Notes under the pieces: model-generated
Database searches by the model: none
The model's input: only the letters and a program-made list of their open reading frames with translations
Told to the model about the DNA's origin: nothing
Shown here: one piece after another, positions 53,696-61,863 of the stretch
Layout: every line of letters starts with the position of its first letter
How positions within the stretch are numbered: the stretch's first letter is position 1
Translations under genes and position numbers: made by a program
From: Stenotrophomonas panacihumi
Lineage (GTDB): Bacteria > Pseudomonadota > Gammaproteobacteria > Xanthomonadales > Xanthomonadaceae
Assembly (NCBI RefSeq): GCF_001431645.1
Contig: NZ_LLXU01000024.1
Coordinates: 1-64,000 of the forward strand
DNA: 64,000 nucleotides
Reading direction: 5' to 3'

Positions 53696-55996
53696 ATGGC
53701 GCTCGAAGACGAAAAGCGCGGTACCCCGGACATCCTCCCCCGTCCGGACTTTCATTTCCGCGGTGAAGTAGGGCGCACCTACGCCGATTCGGACCCCGCG
53801 CAGTTCCCCCAGCCGGTGCAGGCGCCGGCCAAGGCGCCCAACGTGGTGCTGATCCTGCTCGATGACGTGGGCTTCGGCCAGTTCAGCACCTTCGGGGGTG
53901 GCGTGCCTTCACCCACGATGGATCGCCTCGCCGAGGAAGGCCTGCGCTACAACCATTTCCACACCACCGCGCTGTGCAGCCCCACGCGCGCGGCGCTGAT
54001 CACCGGGCGCAACCACCATTCGGCCTCCTTTGCCGGCATCACCGAGCTGGCCACCGGCTACGACGGCTATAGCTGCGTGCTGCCGCGCAACTGCGGCACG
54101 GTGGGCGAGGTGCTGCGCCAGAACGGCTACATGACCGCGTGGATCGGCAAGAACCACAACACGCCGACCTGGGAGCTCAGCGCGGCTGGCCCCTACGATC
54201 GCTGGGCCAATGGCCTGGGCTTCGACTATTTCTACGGGTTCAATGCCGGCGACATGAACCACTGGAACCCGCTGCTGTTCGAGAACCGCGACCTCGTGCC
54301 GGCTTCGGACGATCCGGATTACCACCTCACCGAAGACCTCGCCGACAAGGCCATCGCCTGGGTGCGCAAGGTCAAGAGCATCGCGCCGGACCGTCCGTAC
54401 TTCCTGTATGTCGCGCCGGGCGCCACGCATGCGCCGCACCAGGCGCCGCAGTCGTGGATCGACAAGTTCAAGGGTCAGTTCGACATGGGCTGGGACGCGT
54501 ATCGCGAACAGACCCTGGAACGGCAGAAGAAGCTGGGCGTGGTGCCGCAAGGCACCGACCTTACCGAACGTTCGCCGGGCCTGCCGGCCTGGGAAGGGCT
54601 GGCCCCGGACCAGCAGCGGTTGTACGCGCGGATGATGGAAGTCTTCGCCGCTTACGGCGCGCAGGTCGATACCGCGATGGGGCGGGTGATCGACGCGGTG
54701 AAGGCGCTGCCTGATGCCGACAACACGATCATCGTCTATATCGCTGGCGACAACGGCTCCAGCGCCGAGGGCGGGCTGGAAGGGTCGCTCAACGAAAACC
54801 TGTTCTTCAATGGCTTCCCGGAAAAGTGGGAGGACAACTTCAAAGTCATCGACGAGCTGGGCGGGCCGAAGCACTTCAACCACTTCCCCTCGTCCTGGGC
54901 GCATGCGATGAACACGCCCTTCCAGTGGACCAAGCAGGTGGCCAGCCATTTCGGCGGCACCCGCAACCCGATGATCATCAGCTGGCCGGAGCGCATCAAG
55001 GACAAGGGCGCGCTTCGGGAGCAGTTCCTGCACGTGATCGACATCGTGCCGACGCTGTACGAAGCCTGCGGCATCACCGCGCCGCGCGAACTCAATGGCG
55101 TGCCGCAGAAAGACATCGAAGGGATCAGCTTCGCCTTCACCTTCGAGGACGGGAAGGCCGACAGCCGGCGGCGCACGCAGTACTTCGAACTGGCGTGCAA
55201 CCGTGGGCTCTACCACGATGGCTGGATGGCCTCGGCGCCGTCGTTCGCGCCGTGGATTCCGACCCGGCCGGAGGACTGGTCGCCGGACAAGCAGGTGTGG
55301 GAGCTCTACAAGCTGGACGGTGATTTCTCGCAGGCGCACGACGTGGCCGCCGAGCACCCGGAGAAGCTGCGCGAGCTGCAGGACCTGTGGTGGGCCGAAG
55401 CCTCCAAGTACAGCGTGCTGCCGCTGGACTGGCGCGGCACGATCCGCATGAATGCCGAAGCGATGGGGCGGCCCAGCCTGGTGGGCAAGCGCACGCAGGT
55501 GACCTACCACGAGGGGATGCTCGCCCTGCCGGACGCGGCTTGCCTGCCGATGCTCAACAAGTCGTGGAAGATCACCGCCGACATCGAAGTGCCGGAGAAG
55601 GGCGAGGGCATGTTGATTACCCAGGGTGGTTCGGAAGGCGGTTACGGGCTGTACCTGCGCGAGGGCAAGCCCACGTTCGTCTACAACTTCCTCGGCGTGG
55701 AGCGGCCGACGTTCGCCGCGGAGGCCGCGATACCCAAGGGCCGTGCGAAGCTGGAAGTGGAGTTCGGCTACGACGGCGGCGGCATGGGCAAGGGCGGCAC
55801 GGTGACGTTGCGCGTGGATGGCAAGCAGGTGGCGCAGGGAAGGCTGGAGCGCACGGTGCCGATCCAGTTTTCCATCGGCGAAGGCCTGGATATCGGCATG
55901 GATACCGGCTCGGCGGTGGATTGGACTTATCAGCTGCCGTTCCGCTTCAACGGGCGGATAGAGCAGGTGGACGTGGAGGTGTTTCCGGGGAAGTAG
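53696..55996 (+). CDS. Arylsulfatase (Cys-type formylglycine sulfatase)
   Basis: A 766-residue alkaline-phosphatase-superfamily hydrolase. The metal site VVLILLDDVGFGQFSTFGG, the formylglycine signature CSPTRAALITGR (Cys94) and the second motif (GYMTAWIGKNHN) identify a type I sulfatase. The last 150 residues form a separate beta-rich domain. The length and the N-terminal DILPRPDFHFRGEVGRTYADS resemble the large arylsulfatases of Pseudomonas and mycobacteria. No signal peptide is present, so the enzyme is probably cytoplasmic. The formylglycine-generating partner is not in the window. Confidence 0.93.
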   Translation: MALEDEKRGTPDILPRPDFHFRGEVGRTYADSDPAQFPQPVQAPAKAPNVVLILLDDVGFGQFSTFGGGVPSPTMDRLAEEGLRYNHFHTTALCSPTRAALITGRNHHSASFAGITELATGYDGYSCVLPRNCGTVGEVLRQNGYMTAWIGKNHNTPTWELSAAGPYDRWANGLGFDYFYGFNAGDMNHWNPLLFENRDLVPASDDPDYHLTEDLADKAIAWVRKVKSIAPDRPYFLYVAPGATHAPHQAPQSWIDKFKGQFDMGWDAYREQTLERQKKLGVVPQGTDLTERSPGLPAWEGLAPDQQRLYARMMEVFAAYGAQVDTAMGRVIDAVKALPDADNTIIVYIAGDNGSSAEGGLEGSLNENLFFNGFPEKWEDNFKVIDELGGPKHFNHFPSSWAHAMNTPFQWTKQVASHFGGTRNPMIISWPERIKDKGALREQFLHVIDIVPTLYEACGITAPRELNGVPQKDIEGISFAFTFEDGKADSRRRTQYFELACNRGLYHDGWMASAPSFAPWIPTRPEDWSPDKQVWELYKLDGDFSQAHDVAAEHPEKLRELQDLWWAEASKYSVLPLDWRGTIRMNAEAMGRPSLVGKRTQVTYHEGMLALPDAACLPMLNKSWKITADIEVPEKGEGMLITQGGSEGGYGLYLREGKPTFVYNFLGVERPTFAAEAAIPKGRAKLEVEFGYDGGGMGKGGTVTLRVDGKQVAQGRLERTVPIQFSIGEGLDIGMDTGSAVDWTYQLPFRFNGRIEQVDVEVFPGK

Positions 55997-56051
55997 GTCC
56001 GGCGGCCGGGTGTGGGTTATGGTCCGAGTCCATTGGACAAGGATTGCCGGA

Positions 56052-56618
56052 ATGCGACTTCTAAGCGCCTCTGGATTGCGCAGTGGGTGGTGCCTATTGT
56101 GGATGCTGTCCGCTGCCTCGCCGGCGGCGGCAGCCCCCTTGCTGCACCTCTACTGCGAAGGTGCGGGCGATCACCTGTATGTCTCCGAAGCGCCTGACGG
56201 CGCCGAGGAGAATGGCGGCCGTGCCGGGGTAGCATTGCTGCCGGTGGATGTGGGCAGGCTGGTGACTTACAGCCGCGAGGACGCAGCCGGAAATGCAGTC
56301 CGCAAGGGTTCACGCGTGGAGGAGCGGCAATGCGGCCGCCTGCGCGTGGAGATTCGGGGTGGCTATTTCAATGCGAATCCGCAGGGCGAGCTGGGGGCGG
56401 CGGACGATTTTGCCGTCGTCGACGTCTACGAGGATCGGCGGCATGTGTTCGGGCCGGTGGCCATCGGCGCGTGTTCGACCGAAGGCAGGCAGGCGGAGCA
56501 GGCCTGCCCTGAAGCTTGGGCTATTGCCATCAGTGTCATGCCTGCCCGTCGCCGCGCTCGGGGAGGTTGGTCGGTTTCACTAATGCATGCCTACGACGAG
56601 CGGCGCGTGGTGGAGTGA
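56052..56618 (+). CDS. Exported protein of unknown function
   Basis: A 188-residue protein with a signal peptide (MRLLSASGLRSGWCLLWMLSAASPAAA). The mature part contains three or four Cys (LYCEGAG, ERQCGRL, GACSTEG, QACPEAW) that may form disulfides, and a beta-rich pattern. I do not recognise the family. Its base composition is slightly less GC-rich than its neighbours. ATG 56052 gives the signal peptide. Confidence 0.65.
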   Translation: MRLLSASGLRSGWCLLWMLSAASPAAAAPLLHLYCEGAGDHLYVSEAPDGAEENGGRAGVALLPVDVGRLVTYSREDAAGNAVRKGSRVEERQCGRLRVEIRGGYFNANPQGELGAADDFAVVDVYEDRRHVFGPVAIGACSTEGRQAEQACPEAWAIAISVMPARRRARGGWSVSLMHAYDERRVVE

Positions 56619-56632
56619 GCACGCTGTCTGGG

Positions 56633-56669
56633 AAAAACAAAAGGGCCAAGCCGCAAGGCCTGACCCTTC
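56633..56669 (-). terminator. Terminator after tRNA-Leu
   Basis: On the minus strand AAGGGTCAGGCC-ttgc-GGCTTGGCCCTT forms an imperfect stem with two mismatches, followed by TTGTTTTTCCC, 10 bp after the encoded CCA end of the tRNA. Confidence 0.8.
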
Positions 56670-56678
56670 AGTTCAATC

Positions 56679-56765
56679 TGGTGCCGAAGGTGGGACTCGA
56701 ACCCACACGCTTTTAAGGGCGGCGGATTTTGAGTCCGCTGCGTCTACCGATTCCGCCACTTCGGC
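56679..56765 (-). tRNA. tRNA-Leu (anticodon CAA)
   Basis: The minus strand folds as an 87-nt class II tRNA with an encoded CCA. Acceptor stem GCCGAAG / CTTCGGC, D arm TGGCGGAATCGGTAGACGC, anticodon loop CTCAAAA (anticodon CAA, reads UUG), a long variable arm (CGCCCTTAAAAGCG) and a T arm with GGTTCGAGTCCC. A TATACT -10 element on the same strand lies at 56781-56776, about 11 bp before the tRNA start. Confidence 0.97.
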
Positions 56766-56864
56766 GCGGCCGCGAAGTATAGCCGAGGCCCCGCCGGAAA
56801 TGCAGCTGCCTTCTGTGTTGTCCCGCCCCGTGTCCCGGTAGGCCAAGGGACACAAGGCCGGCGC

Positions 56865-56870
56865 TATACT
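56865..56870 (+). promoter_or_regulatory. Possible -10 element of the response regulator gene
   Basis: TATACT lies 26 bp before the ATG of the receiver gene. Upstream is an inverted repeat gtgtccc (56830-56836) / gggacac (56847-56853) with a 10-bp spacer, about where a regulator could bind. No good -35 is visible. Confidence 0.4.
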
Positions 56871-56895
56871 CGAGGCTCGCTTCAGGGAGAAGGCA

Positions 56896-57273
56896 ATGTC
56901 GGCATTGCAGGGGCTGCGCGTGCTCGTGGTCGAGAACGACGAGATGAACGCCATGCTGCTGGAACTCCAGCTGGCCCAGGCCGGCGCCACCGTGGCCGGC
57001 CCGGCCGCCACCGTCGAGGCGGCGCTGCAGCAGGTGGAGGAGGAAGCCATGGATCTGGCGGTACTGGATTATCGATTGGGCGGCGGGCAGACCAGCGAAG
57101 CGGTCGCCGAACGCCTGAATACGCTCGGCGTGCCGTTCGTGGTCGCCACCGGCCAGGTCACCGGCGGGCTGCCGGCCGCCTTCGAGCGCGGCGTGCTGCT
57201 CACCAAGCCCTACCTGGCCGAGGACCTCGTGCGTTCGCTGCGCCAGGCGCAGGAGATCGCCGCGGGGCAATAA
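56896..57273 (+). CDS. Single-domain response regulator
   Basis: A 125-residue CheY-like receiver with no output domain. The acidic pocket is VVENDEMN, the phospho-acceptor is Asp58 in LAVLDYRLGGG, the Thr is in FVVATGQ, and the Lys is in LLTKPYLAEDLV. It lies 66 bp upstream of a hybrid histidine kinase on the same strand, so phosphotransfer from that kinase is likely. Proteins of this type have few outputs of their own and often act as phosphate sinks or relay partners. Confidence 0.92.
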   Translation: MSALQGLRVLVVENDEMNAMLLELQLAQAGATVAGPAATVEAALQQVEEEAMDLAVLDYRLGGGQTSEAVAERLNTLGVPFVVATGQVTGGLPAAFERGVLLTKPYLAEDLVRSLRQAQEIAAGQ

Positions 57274-57339
57274 CCCGCGCACACGGCGCTTTTTTGGCGT
57301 TATTGTGAGGTTGTTCCTGGGTTGCGACTGGGGAGCCGC

Positions 57340-60300
57340 ATGGAGACGACAGCACCGGTCATGCCGACCGGAATCGCAGCAGGTGCCTGCCAGCAATGGT
57401 TGGCGCAATCGCCAAGGTTGGCCGCCGCGTGGGGAGAACCCGCGCAGTGGGAGCCTTCGCTGCGCAGCGCGCTGTCGCTGTGCCTGAACAGCCCGTCCCC
57501 CGCGCTGTTGCTGTGGGGACCTTCGCTCAACTGCATCTACAACGAAGCCGGCGCGGTGCTGCTCGGTTCGCTGCATCCGTCTGCGTTCGGCATGTCGCTG
57601 GCCGAACTCGACACGCCGCTGCAGGCCGAGCTCATCGCCGCGGTCGGCGGGGTCGAGCCGGCGCTGGTCGCGGGCCTGCCGGTGACGCCGCCGGCCGAGA
57701 CGGCCGGTTCGTGGTCGTGCAGCCCCCTGTTCGATACCGCCGGCGTGGCCGGCGTGTTGTGCGTGCGCGAGCGCCCGGCGCGCACGCCGCACCTGGTGGC
57801 CGCGTTCGAGGAGTCGCCAGCGTTCCTGGCCGTGCTGCGCGGGCCCGACTACGTCATTGAAAGCGCCAACCAGCGCATGAAGCAGCTGCTGGGCGAACGC
57901 CAGATCATCGACCGCCCGCTGCACGCCGCCTTGCCCGAAGTGGTGGAGCAGGGGGTGATCAAGCTGCTGGACCAGGTGCGCCTGAGCGGCCAGCCGTTCC
58001 TCGGGCAGGCGGTGCGCCTGGTGCTGGAACGCCCGTTCGAGGTCGAGCCTTACGAGTCGGTGCTGGATTTCGTCTACCAGCCGATGCGCGACGACGCCGG
58101 GGCGGTGGATGCGATCCTCGTGCACGGCATCGACGTCACCCAGCAGCGCCGCGCCGAAGAACGCAACCGCTTCCTGCTCAGCCTCGAGGACGCGCTGATG
58201 GCGCTCTCCGAGCCGCAGCAGATCCTCGATACGAGCGTGCGCCTGCTGTGCCAGCACCTGCAGGCCAACCGCGCCGGCTACGGGCTGATCGACATGGACC
58301 GGCGCACGATGCGCGTGCTCAGCGACCATGTCGAAGGGCTGCCGAGCGTGCGGGGCGAGTTCGAGCTGTGCAATGTCGCCGAGGGTTTCCTCGATGCCTT
58401 GCTCGACAACCGCCCGTGGGTGGTGCGCGACACCGAGGACGTGCACGCGCCGCCTTACCTGAGCGAGGGCTACCGCAACCACGGCATCCGCGCCTCGCTG
58501 GCGGTGCCGCTGCACAAGAACGGCCAGCTGGTGGCGGCGATGGGCGTGCACCAGTCCACGCCGCGCTACTGGTCCGAGCATGAGATCGAGCTGGTGCGGC
58601 TGGTGGTGGCACGCTGCTGGGAGTCGATGCAGCGTGGCCGCGTGCAGCGCCAGCTGGCATCGAACGAAGCGCGGCTGCGCCGCCTGGCCGACACGCTGCC
58701 GCAGATCGTCTTCATCGCCGACACCCAGGGCATCGCGCGCTTCTTCAACAGCCGCTGGCACGAATACACCGGTTGCGACCCGAACGCCGACGCGCGCGAA
58801 GGCTGGGATACCGCGCATACCGACGGCGGCCTGCGCCTGGCCGGGCAGGCCTGGCGCCAGGCACTGGCCGACGGTGACGGTTTCGAGATCGAGTGCGAGC
58901 TGCGCCGCTACGACGGGCAGTACCGCTGGCACCTGGCGCGCGCTTTGCCGGTGCGCGAGGAGGATGGGCGCATCAGCCAGTGGATCGGCACCTATACCGA
59001 CATCCACGACCGCCGTGGTTTCGAGGACCGCCTCACCGAGAGCGAGGCGCGCTTCCGCAAGCTGTGCGAGACGGTGCCGGCGATGATCTGGATGTCCGAC
59101 GCGCAGGGCAACTGCGTGTACTGGAACCCGCGCTGGACCGAGTTCACCGGCCAGCCGCCCGAAGAAGCGATTCCGCGCGGCTGGTGGGAAGTGGTGCACC
59201 CGGACGACCTGGCCCGCGTGCGCCACGGCTTCCTGCAGGCGCTGGACGAGCGCCGCGCCTTCAATGCCGAATACCGCGTGCGCCGCCACGACGGCGAGTA
59301 CCGCTGGTGCATGGACACGGCCACCGCGCATTTTGGCGTGGATGGCAGCTTCCTGGGCCACATCGGTTCGCTGATGGACATCTCCGAGCGCAAGCGCATC
59401 GAGGATGCCACCGCCTCGGAGCGCTCGATCCTGGGCCTGATCACCACCGGCGCGCCGCTGGCCATCGTGCTCGATTCCATCGCCCTGAGCGTGGAAGCGC
59501 GCGGCGAGCGGGCGGTGCGCTGTTCCATCCTGCTGGCCAACCCCGAGCAGACCCTGCTGCGCTGCGCCGCCGCGCCCAGCCTGCCGCTGGAATACGCGGT
59601 GCGCTTCGACGGCCTGGCCATCGCGCCGGAGGGCACGCCGTGCGGCCGCGCGGCGTTCTCCGCGCACCAGATCATCTGCGAGGACATCGGCGCGGACCTG
59701 AGCTGGGGCGAACACCGCACGCATGCGCTGGCGATGGGCATCGCCGCCTGCTACGTCACCCCGATCCTCGGCAGCAACGGCGTGGTGCTCGGCACCCTGG
59801 CCATGTACTACCGCACGCCGTACCAGCCGACCCTGCACGAGCAGGCGATGGCGCGTTCGGCCTCGCACCTGGCGGGCATCGTCATCGAGCGCAACCGCAT
59901 CGACGCGCAGCTGAAAGCTTCGCTGCAGGCGGAGAAGGACGCGCGCAACGACGCCGAGACCGCCAGCCGCATCAAGGACGATTTCCTCGCCACGCTCAGC
60001 CATGAGCTGCGCACGCCGCTCAACGCGATCCTCGGCTGGTCGCGGCTGATGCAGACCGAATCCTTCGCCCCGGAGAACATCGGCAAGGGGCTGGTCATCA
60101 TCGAGCGCAGCGCCCGTTCGCAGGCGCAGATCATCGACGACCTGCTGGACATGAGCGCGATCCTCTCGGGCAAGGTGCGCCTGCAGCCGGAGCATTTCGA
60201 TATCGGCGGGCTGGCGCGCAGCACCATCGACCTGATGCGCCCCACCGCGGGAACCAAGCAGGTCGACCTGCGCGTGCGCGGGCTGGAGGAGGGCGCCACG

Positions 60301-61140
60301 CCGTTCTTCGGCGATGCCGGCCGCCTGCAGCAGGTGCTGGTGAACCTGCTGGGCAATGCGATCAAGTTCACCCCCGCCGGCGGACGCGTGGAGCTGGAGA
60401 TGGCCGCCGCGCCGGACCACCTGCGCTTGTCGGTGCACGACACCGGCGTGGGCATCGCCCCGGATTTCCTGCCGCACGTGTTCGACCGCTTCCGCCAGGC
60501 CGATGCCAGCACGACACGCCGCGTCGGCGGGCTGGGGCTGGGCCTGTCGATCTCGCGCCAGCTGATCGACCTGCACGGCGGCTGGCTCGGGGCGACCAGC
60601 GCCGGGCACGGGCAGGGCGCCACGTTCACCCTGGTGCTGCCGTACCAGCACGGCGTCAGCGCGCCGCGAACGCAGGACCCGGCCAGCGGCAAGGTCGGGC
60701 CGCTGCCGCAGGCGATGGCCGGGCGGCTGGGCGGCGTGCACCTGTTGCTGGTCGACGACGACGACGATTCACGCGATGCCGCCGAGCATTTCCTGCGCCA
60801 TGCCGGTGCGCAGGTGACCACGGCGGCCTCGGCCGACGCCGCCGAGCAGCTGATGCGCCAGCAGGTCTTCGATGCGCTGATCAGCGACATCGCCATGCCC
60901 GGGCGTGACGGTTACGACCTGATCCAGGCCGTGCGCGCCAGCAGCCAGGTGCGGCAGCCGCGCATCCCGGCCATCGCGCTCACCGCCTACGTGCGCGAGG
61001 AAGACCGCGAGCGGGCGATGATCGCCGGCTTCGACGGCCACATGGGCAAGCCGCTGGACCCGCTGGGGCTGGTCGAGTTGATCGAGGCGCTGGCGCGGCG
61101 CCGCGAGCAGCCGGCCGAGGACCGCGCCGCGACCGCCTAG
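57340..61140 (+). CDS. Hybrid sensor histidine kinase with PAS and GAF domains
   Basis: A 1266-residue cytoplasmic multi-sensor kinase. Order: two PAS-like modules (about 1-150 and 155-270), GAF (275-440), PAS (445-565), PAS (570-690), GAF (692-855), HisKA with His888 in FLATLSHELRTPLNAILG, HATPase (990-1105; GRLQQVLVNLLGNAIKF, GGLGLGLSISRQL) and a C-terminal receiver with Asp1183 in ALISDIAMPGRDGYD. There is no membrane helix, so the signals are probably intracellular. ATG 57340 has GGGGAG upstream. It is the likely partner of the preceding receiver protein. Confidence 0.95.
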   Translation: METTAPVMPTGIAAGACQQWLAQSPRLAAAWGEPAQWEPSLRSALSLCLNSPSPALLLWGPSLNCIYNEAGAVLLGSLHPSAFGMSLAELDTPLQAELIAAVGGVEPALVAGLPVTPPAETAGSWSCSPLFDTAGVAGVLCVRERPARTPHLVAAFEESPAFLAVLRGPDYVIESANQRMKQLLGERQIIDRPLHAALPEVVEQGVIKLLDQVRLSGQPFLGQAVRLVLERPFEVEPYESVLDFVYQPMRDDAGAVDAILVHGIDVTQQRRAEERNRFLLSLEDALMALSEPQQILDTSVRLLCQHLQANRAGYGLIDMDRRTMRVLSDHVEGLPSVRGEFELCNVAEGFLDALLDNRPWVVRDTEDVHAPPYLSEGYRNHGIRASLAVPLHKNGQLVAAMGVHQSTPRYWSEHEIELVRLVVARCWESMQRGRVQRQLASNEARLRRLADTLPQIVFIADTQGIARFFNSRWHEYTGCDPNADAREGWDTAHTDGGLRLAGQAWRQALADGDGFEIECELRRYDGQYRWHLARALPVREEDGRISQWIGTYTDIHDRRGFEDRLTESEARFRKLCETVPAMIWMSDAQGNCVYWNPRWTEFTGQPPEEAIPRGWWEVVHPDDLARVRHGFLQALDERRAFNAEYRVRRHDGEYRWCMDTATAHFGVDGSFLGHIGSLMDISERKRIEDATASERSILGLITTGAPLAIVLDSIALSVEARGERAVRCSILLANPEQTLLRCAAAPSLPLEYAVRFDGLAIAPEGTPCGRAAFSAHQIICEDIGADLSWGEHRTHALAMGIAACYVTPILGSNGVVLGTLAMYYRTPYQPTLHEQAMARSASHLAGIVIERNRIDAQLKASLQAEKDARNDAETASRIKDDFLATLSHELRTPLNAILGWSRLMQTESFAPENIGKGLVIIERSARSQAQIIDDLLDMSAILSGKVRLQPEHFDIGGLARSTIDLMRPTAGTKQVDLRVRGLEEGATPFFGDAGRLQQVLVNLLGNAIKFTPAGGRVELEMAAAPDHLRLSVHDTGVGIAPDFLPHVFDRFRQADASTTRRVGGLGLGLSISRQLIDLHGGWLGATSAGHGQGATFTLVLPYQHGVSAPRTQDPASGKVGPLPQAMAGRLGGVHLLLVDDDDDSRDAAEHFLRHAGAQVTTAASADAAEQLMRQQVFDALISDIAMPGRDGYDLIQAVRASSQVRQPRIPAIALTAYVREEDRERAMIAGFDGHMGKPLDPLGLVELIEALARRREQPAEDRAATA

Positions 61141-61141
61141 C

Positions 61142-61177
61142 CGGCGCGGCGGTCCGCGGGAACCGACCGCCGCGCCG
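61142..61177 (+). terminator. GC-rich hairpin after the hybrid kinase
   Basis: A perfect 13-bp inverted repeat (cggcgcggcggtc / gaccgccgcgccg) with a 10-nt loop starts two bases after the kinase stop. No T-run follows, so it may be a weak or Rho-assisted terminator. Confidence 0.55.
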
Positions 61178-61218
61178 CGTGGTCATCCGTTGTGCCGAAT
61201 TTCCCGCACAGGCCCGCC

Positions 61219-61557
61219 ATGAAGCGTCCCGACGACAAGCGCAGCGAACTGGATGAAGACATCTGCGTCCACATCTTCGCCACCTCGGCGGCGATGCTCG
61301 GCGTGTGCATGACCGTGGTCGGCGTGCTCCACGTGGTGGTGGTGATGCGCAACATCGACACCCTGGCCGACGACCTGCTCAGCGTGAACGCGATGGTCTA
61401 CCTCGGCGCCTGCCTGAGCGCCTACTGGGCGATGCGCACCAAGCGGAAGGGGCGAAACCGCAAGCTGGAACATATCGCCGATGCGCTGTTCCTGTTCGGC
61501 TTGCTGCTGAGCACGGTGGCCACGGGCATCATCACCTGGGCGATCGCGCGCATATGA
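61219..61557 (+). CDS. Small membrane protein of unknown function
   Basis: A 112-residue protein with three membrane helices (about 20-43, MLGVCMTVVGVLHVVVVM; 53-72, VNAMVYLGACLSAYWAM; 85-110, LFLFGLLLSTVATGIITWAI) and a basic loop RTKRKGRNRK between the second and third. The N-terminus MKRPDDKRSELDED is charged and cytoplasmic. No family is recognised. Confidence 0.75.
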   Translation: MKRPDDKRSELDEDICVHIFATSAAMLGVCMTVVGVLHVVVVMRNIDTLADDLLSVNAMVYLGACLSAYWAMRTKRKGRNRKLEHIADALFLFGLLLSTVATGIITWAIARI

Positions 61558-61863
61558 GCGGAAGCGGTGCGGCATGATGTTCCGGTGACCTGGCAGCTTT
61601 GCCGGCTAAGCCGCTGATTCCACGGAAATGACCAGCGCTGCCATTGCCCATGCTGCACTGCCGCATGCCAAACGGCGGCGGCGCATGTTTAAGTCCCCGC
61701 ACGAAAAGAAGGGCAAGTCCCGTACAGGCATTTGGATCGATTCAAATGCGGTGGGCGCGACCTTCCAGGGAGGATCGACAAGCGAATGCCACCGGCCGCC
61801 GTACCGCCGGGCTGAGCGTATTCCTCCCACTTCGTTTCCCTTCCACGACCGCCAGGCCCATCC
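61558..61863. other. Intergenic region upstream of the sugar operon
   Basis: This 306-bp gap carries no supported gene. It contains the LacI-type palindrome at 61728-61749 and is the probable promoter region of the transporter-kinase operon. Open frames in it lack ribosome sites and coding bias. Confidence 0.6.
61728..61749. promoter_or_regulatory. LacI-family operator-like palindrome
   Basis: GCATTTGgATCGATtCAAATGC is a 22-bp palindrome with one mismatched pair, centred on CG. This symmetry around a central CG with TG...CA flanks is characteristic of LacI/GalR-family operators. It lies about 115 bp upstream of the sugar transporter start. No LacI-type gene is in the window; it may lie beyond the right edge or elsewhere. 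Confidence 0.6.

Noticed and set aside
56679-56765. tRNA-Leu as an integration site for a mobile element
   Set aside because: No integrase, no direct repeat of the tRNA 3' end and no base-composition change on either side were found.
56713-60741. A minus-strand open frame of over 1300 codons across the tRNA-Leu and hybrid kinase
   Set aside because: It passes through a tRNA gene and lies antisense to well-conserved kinase domains; the product shows no domain and typical mirror-frame composition.
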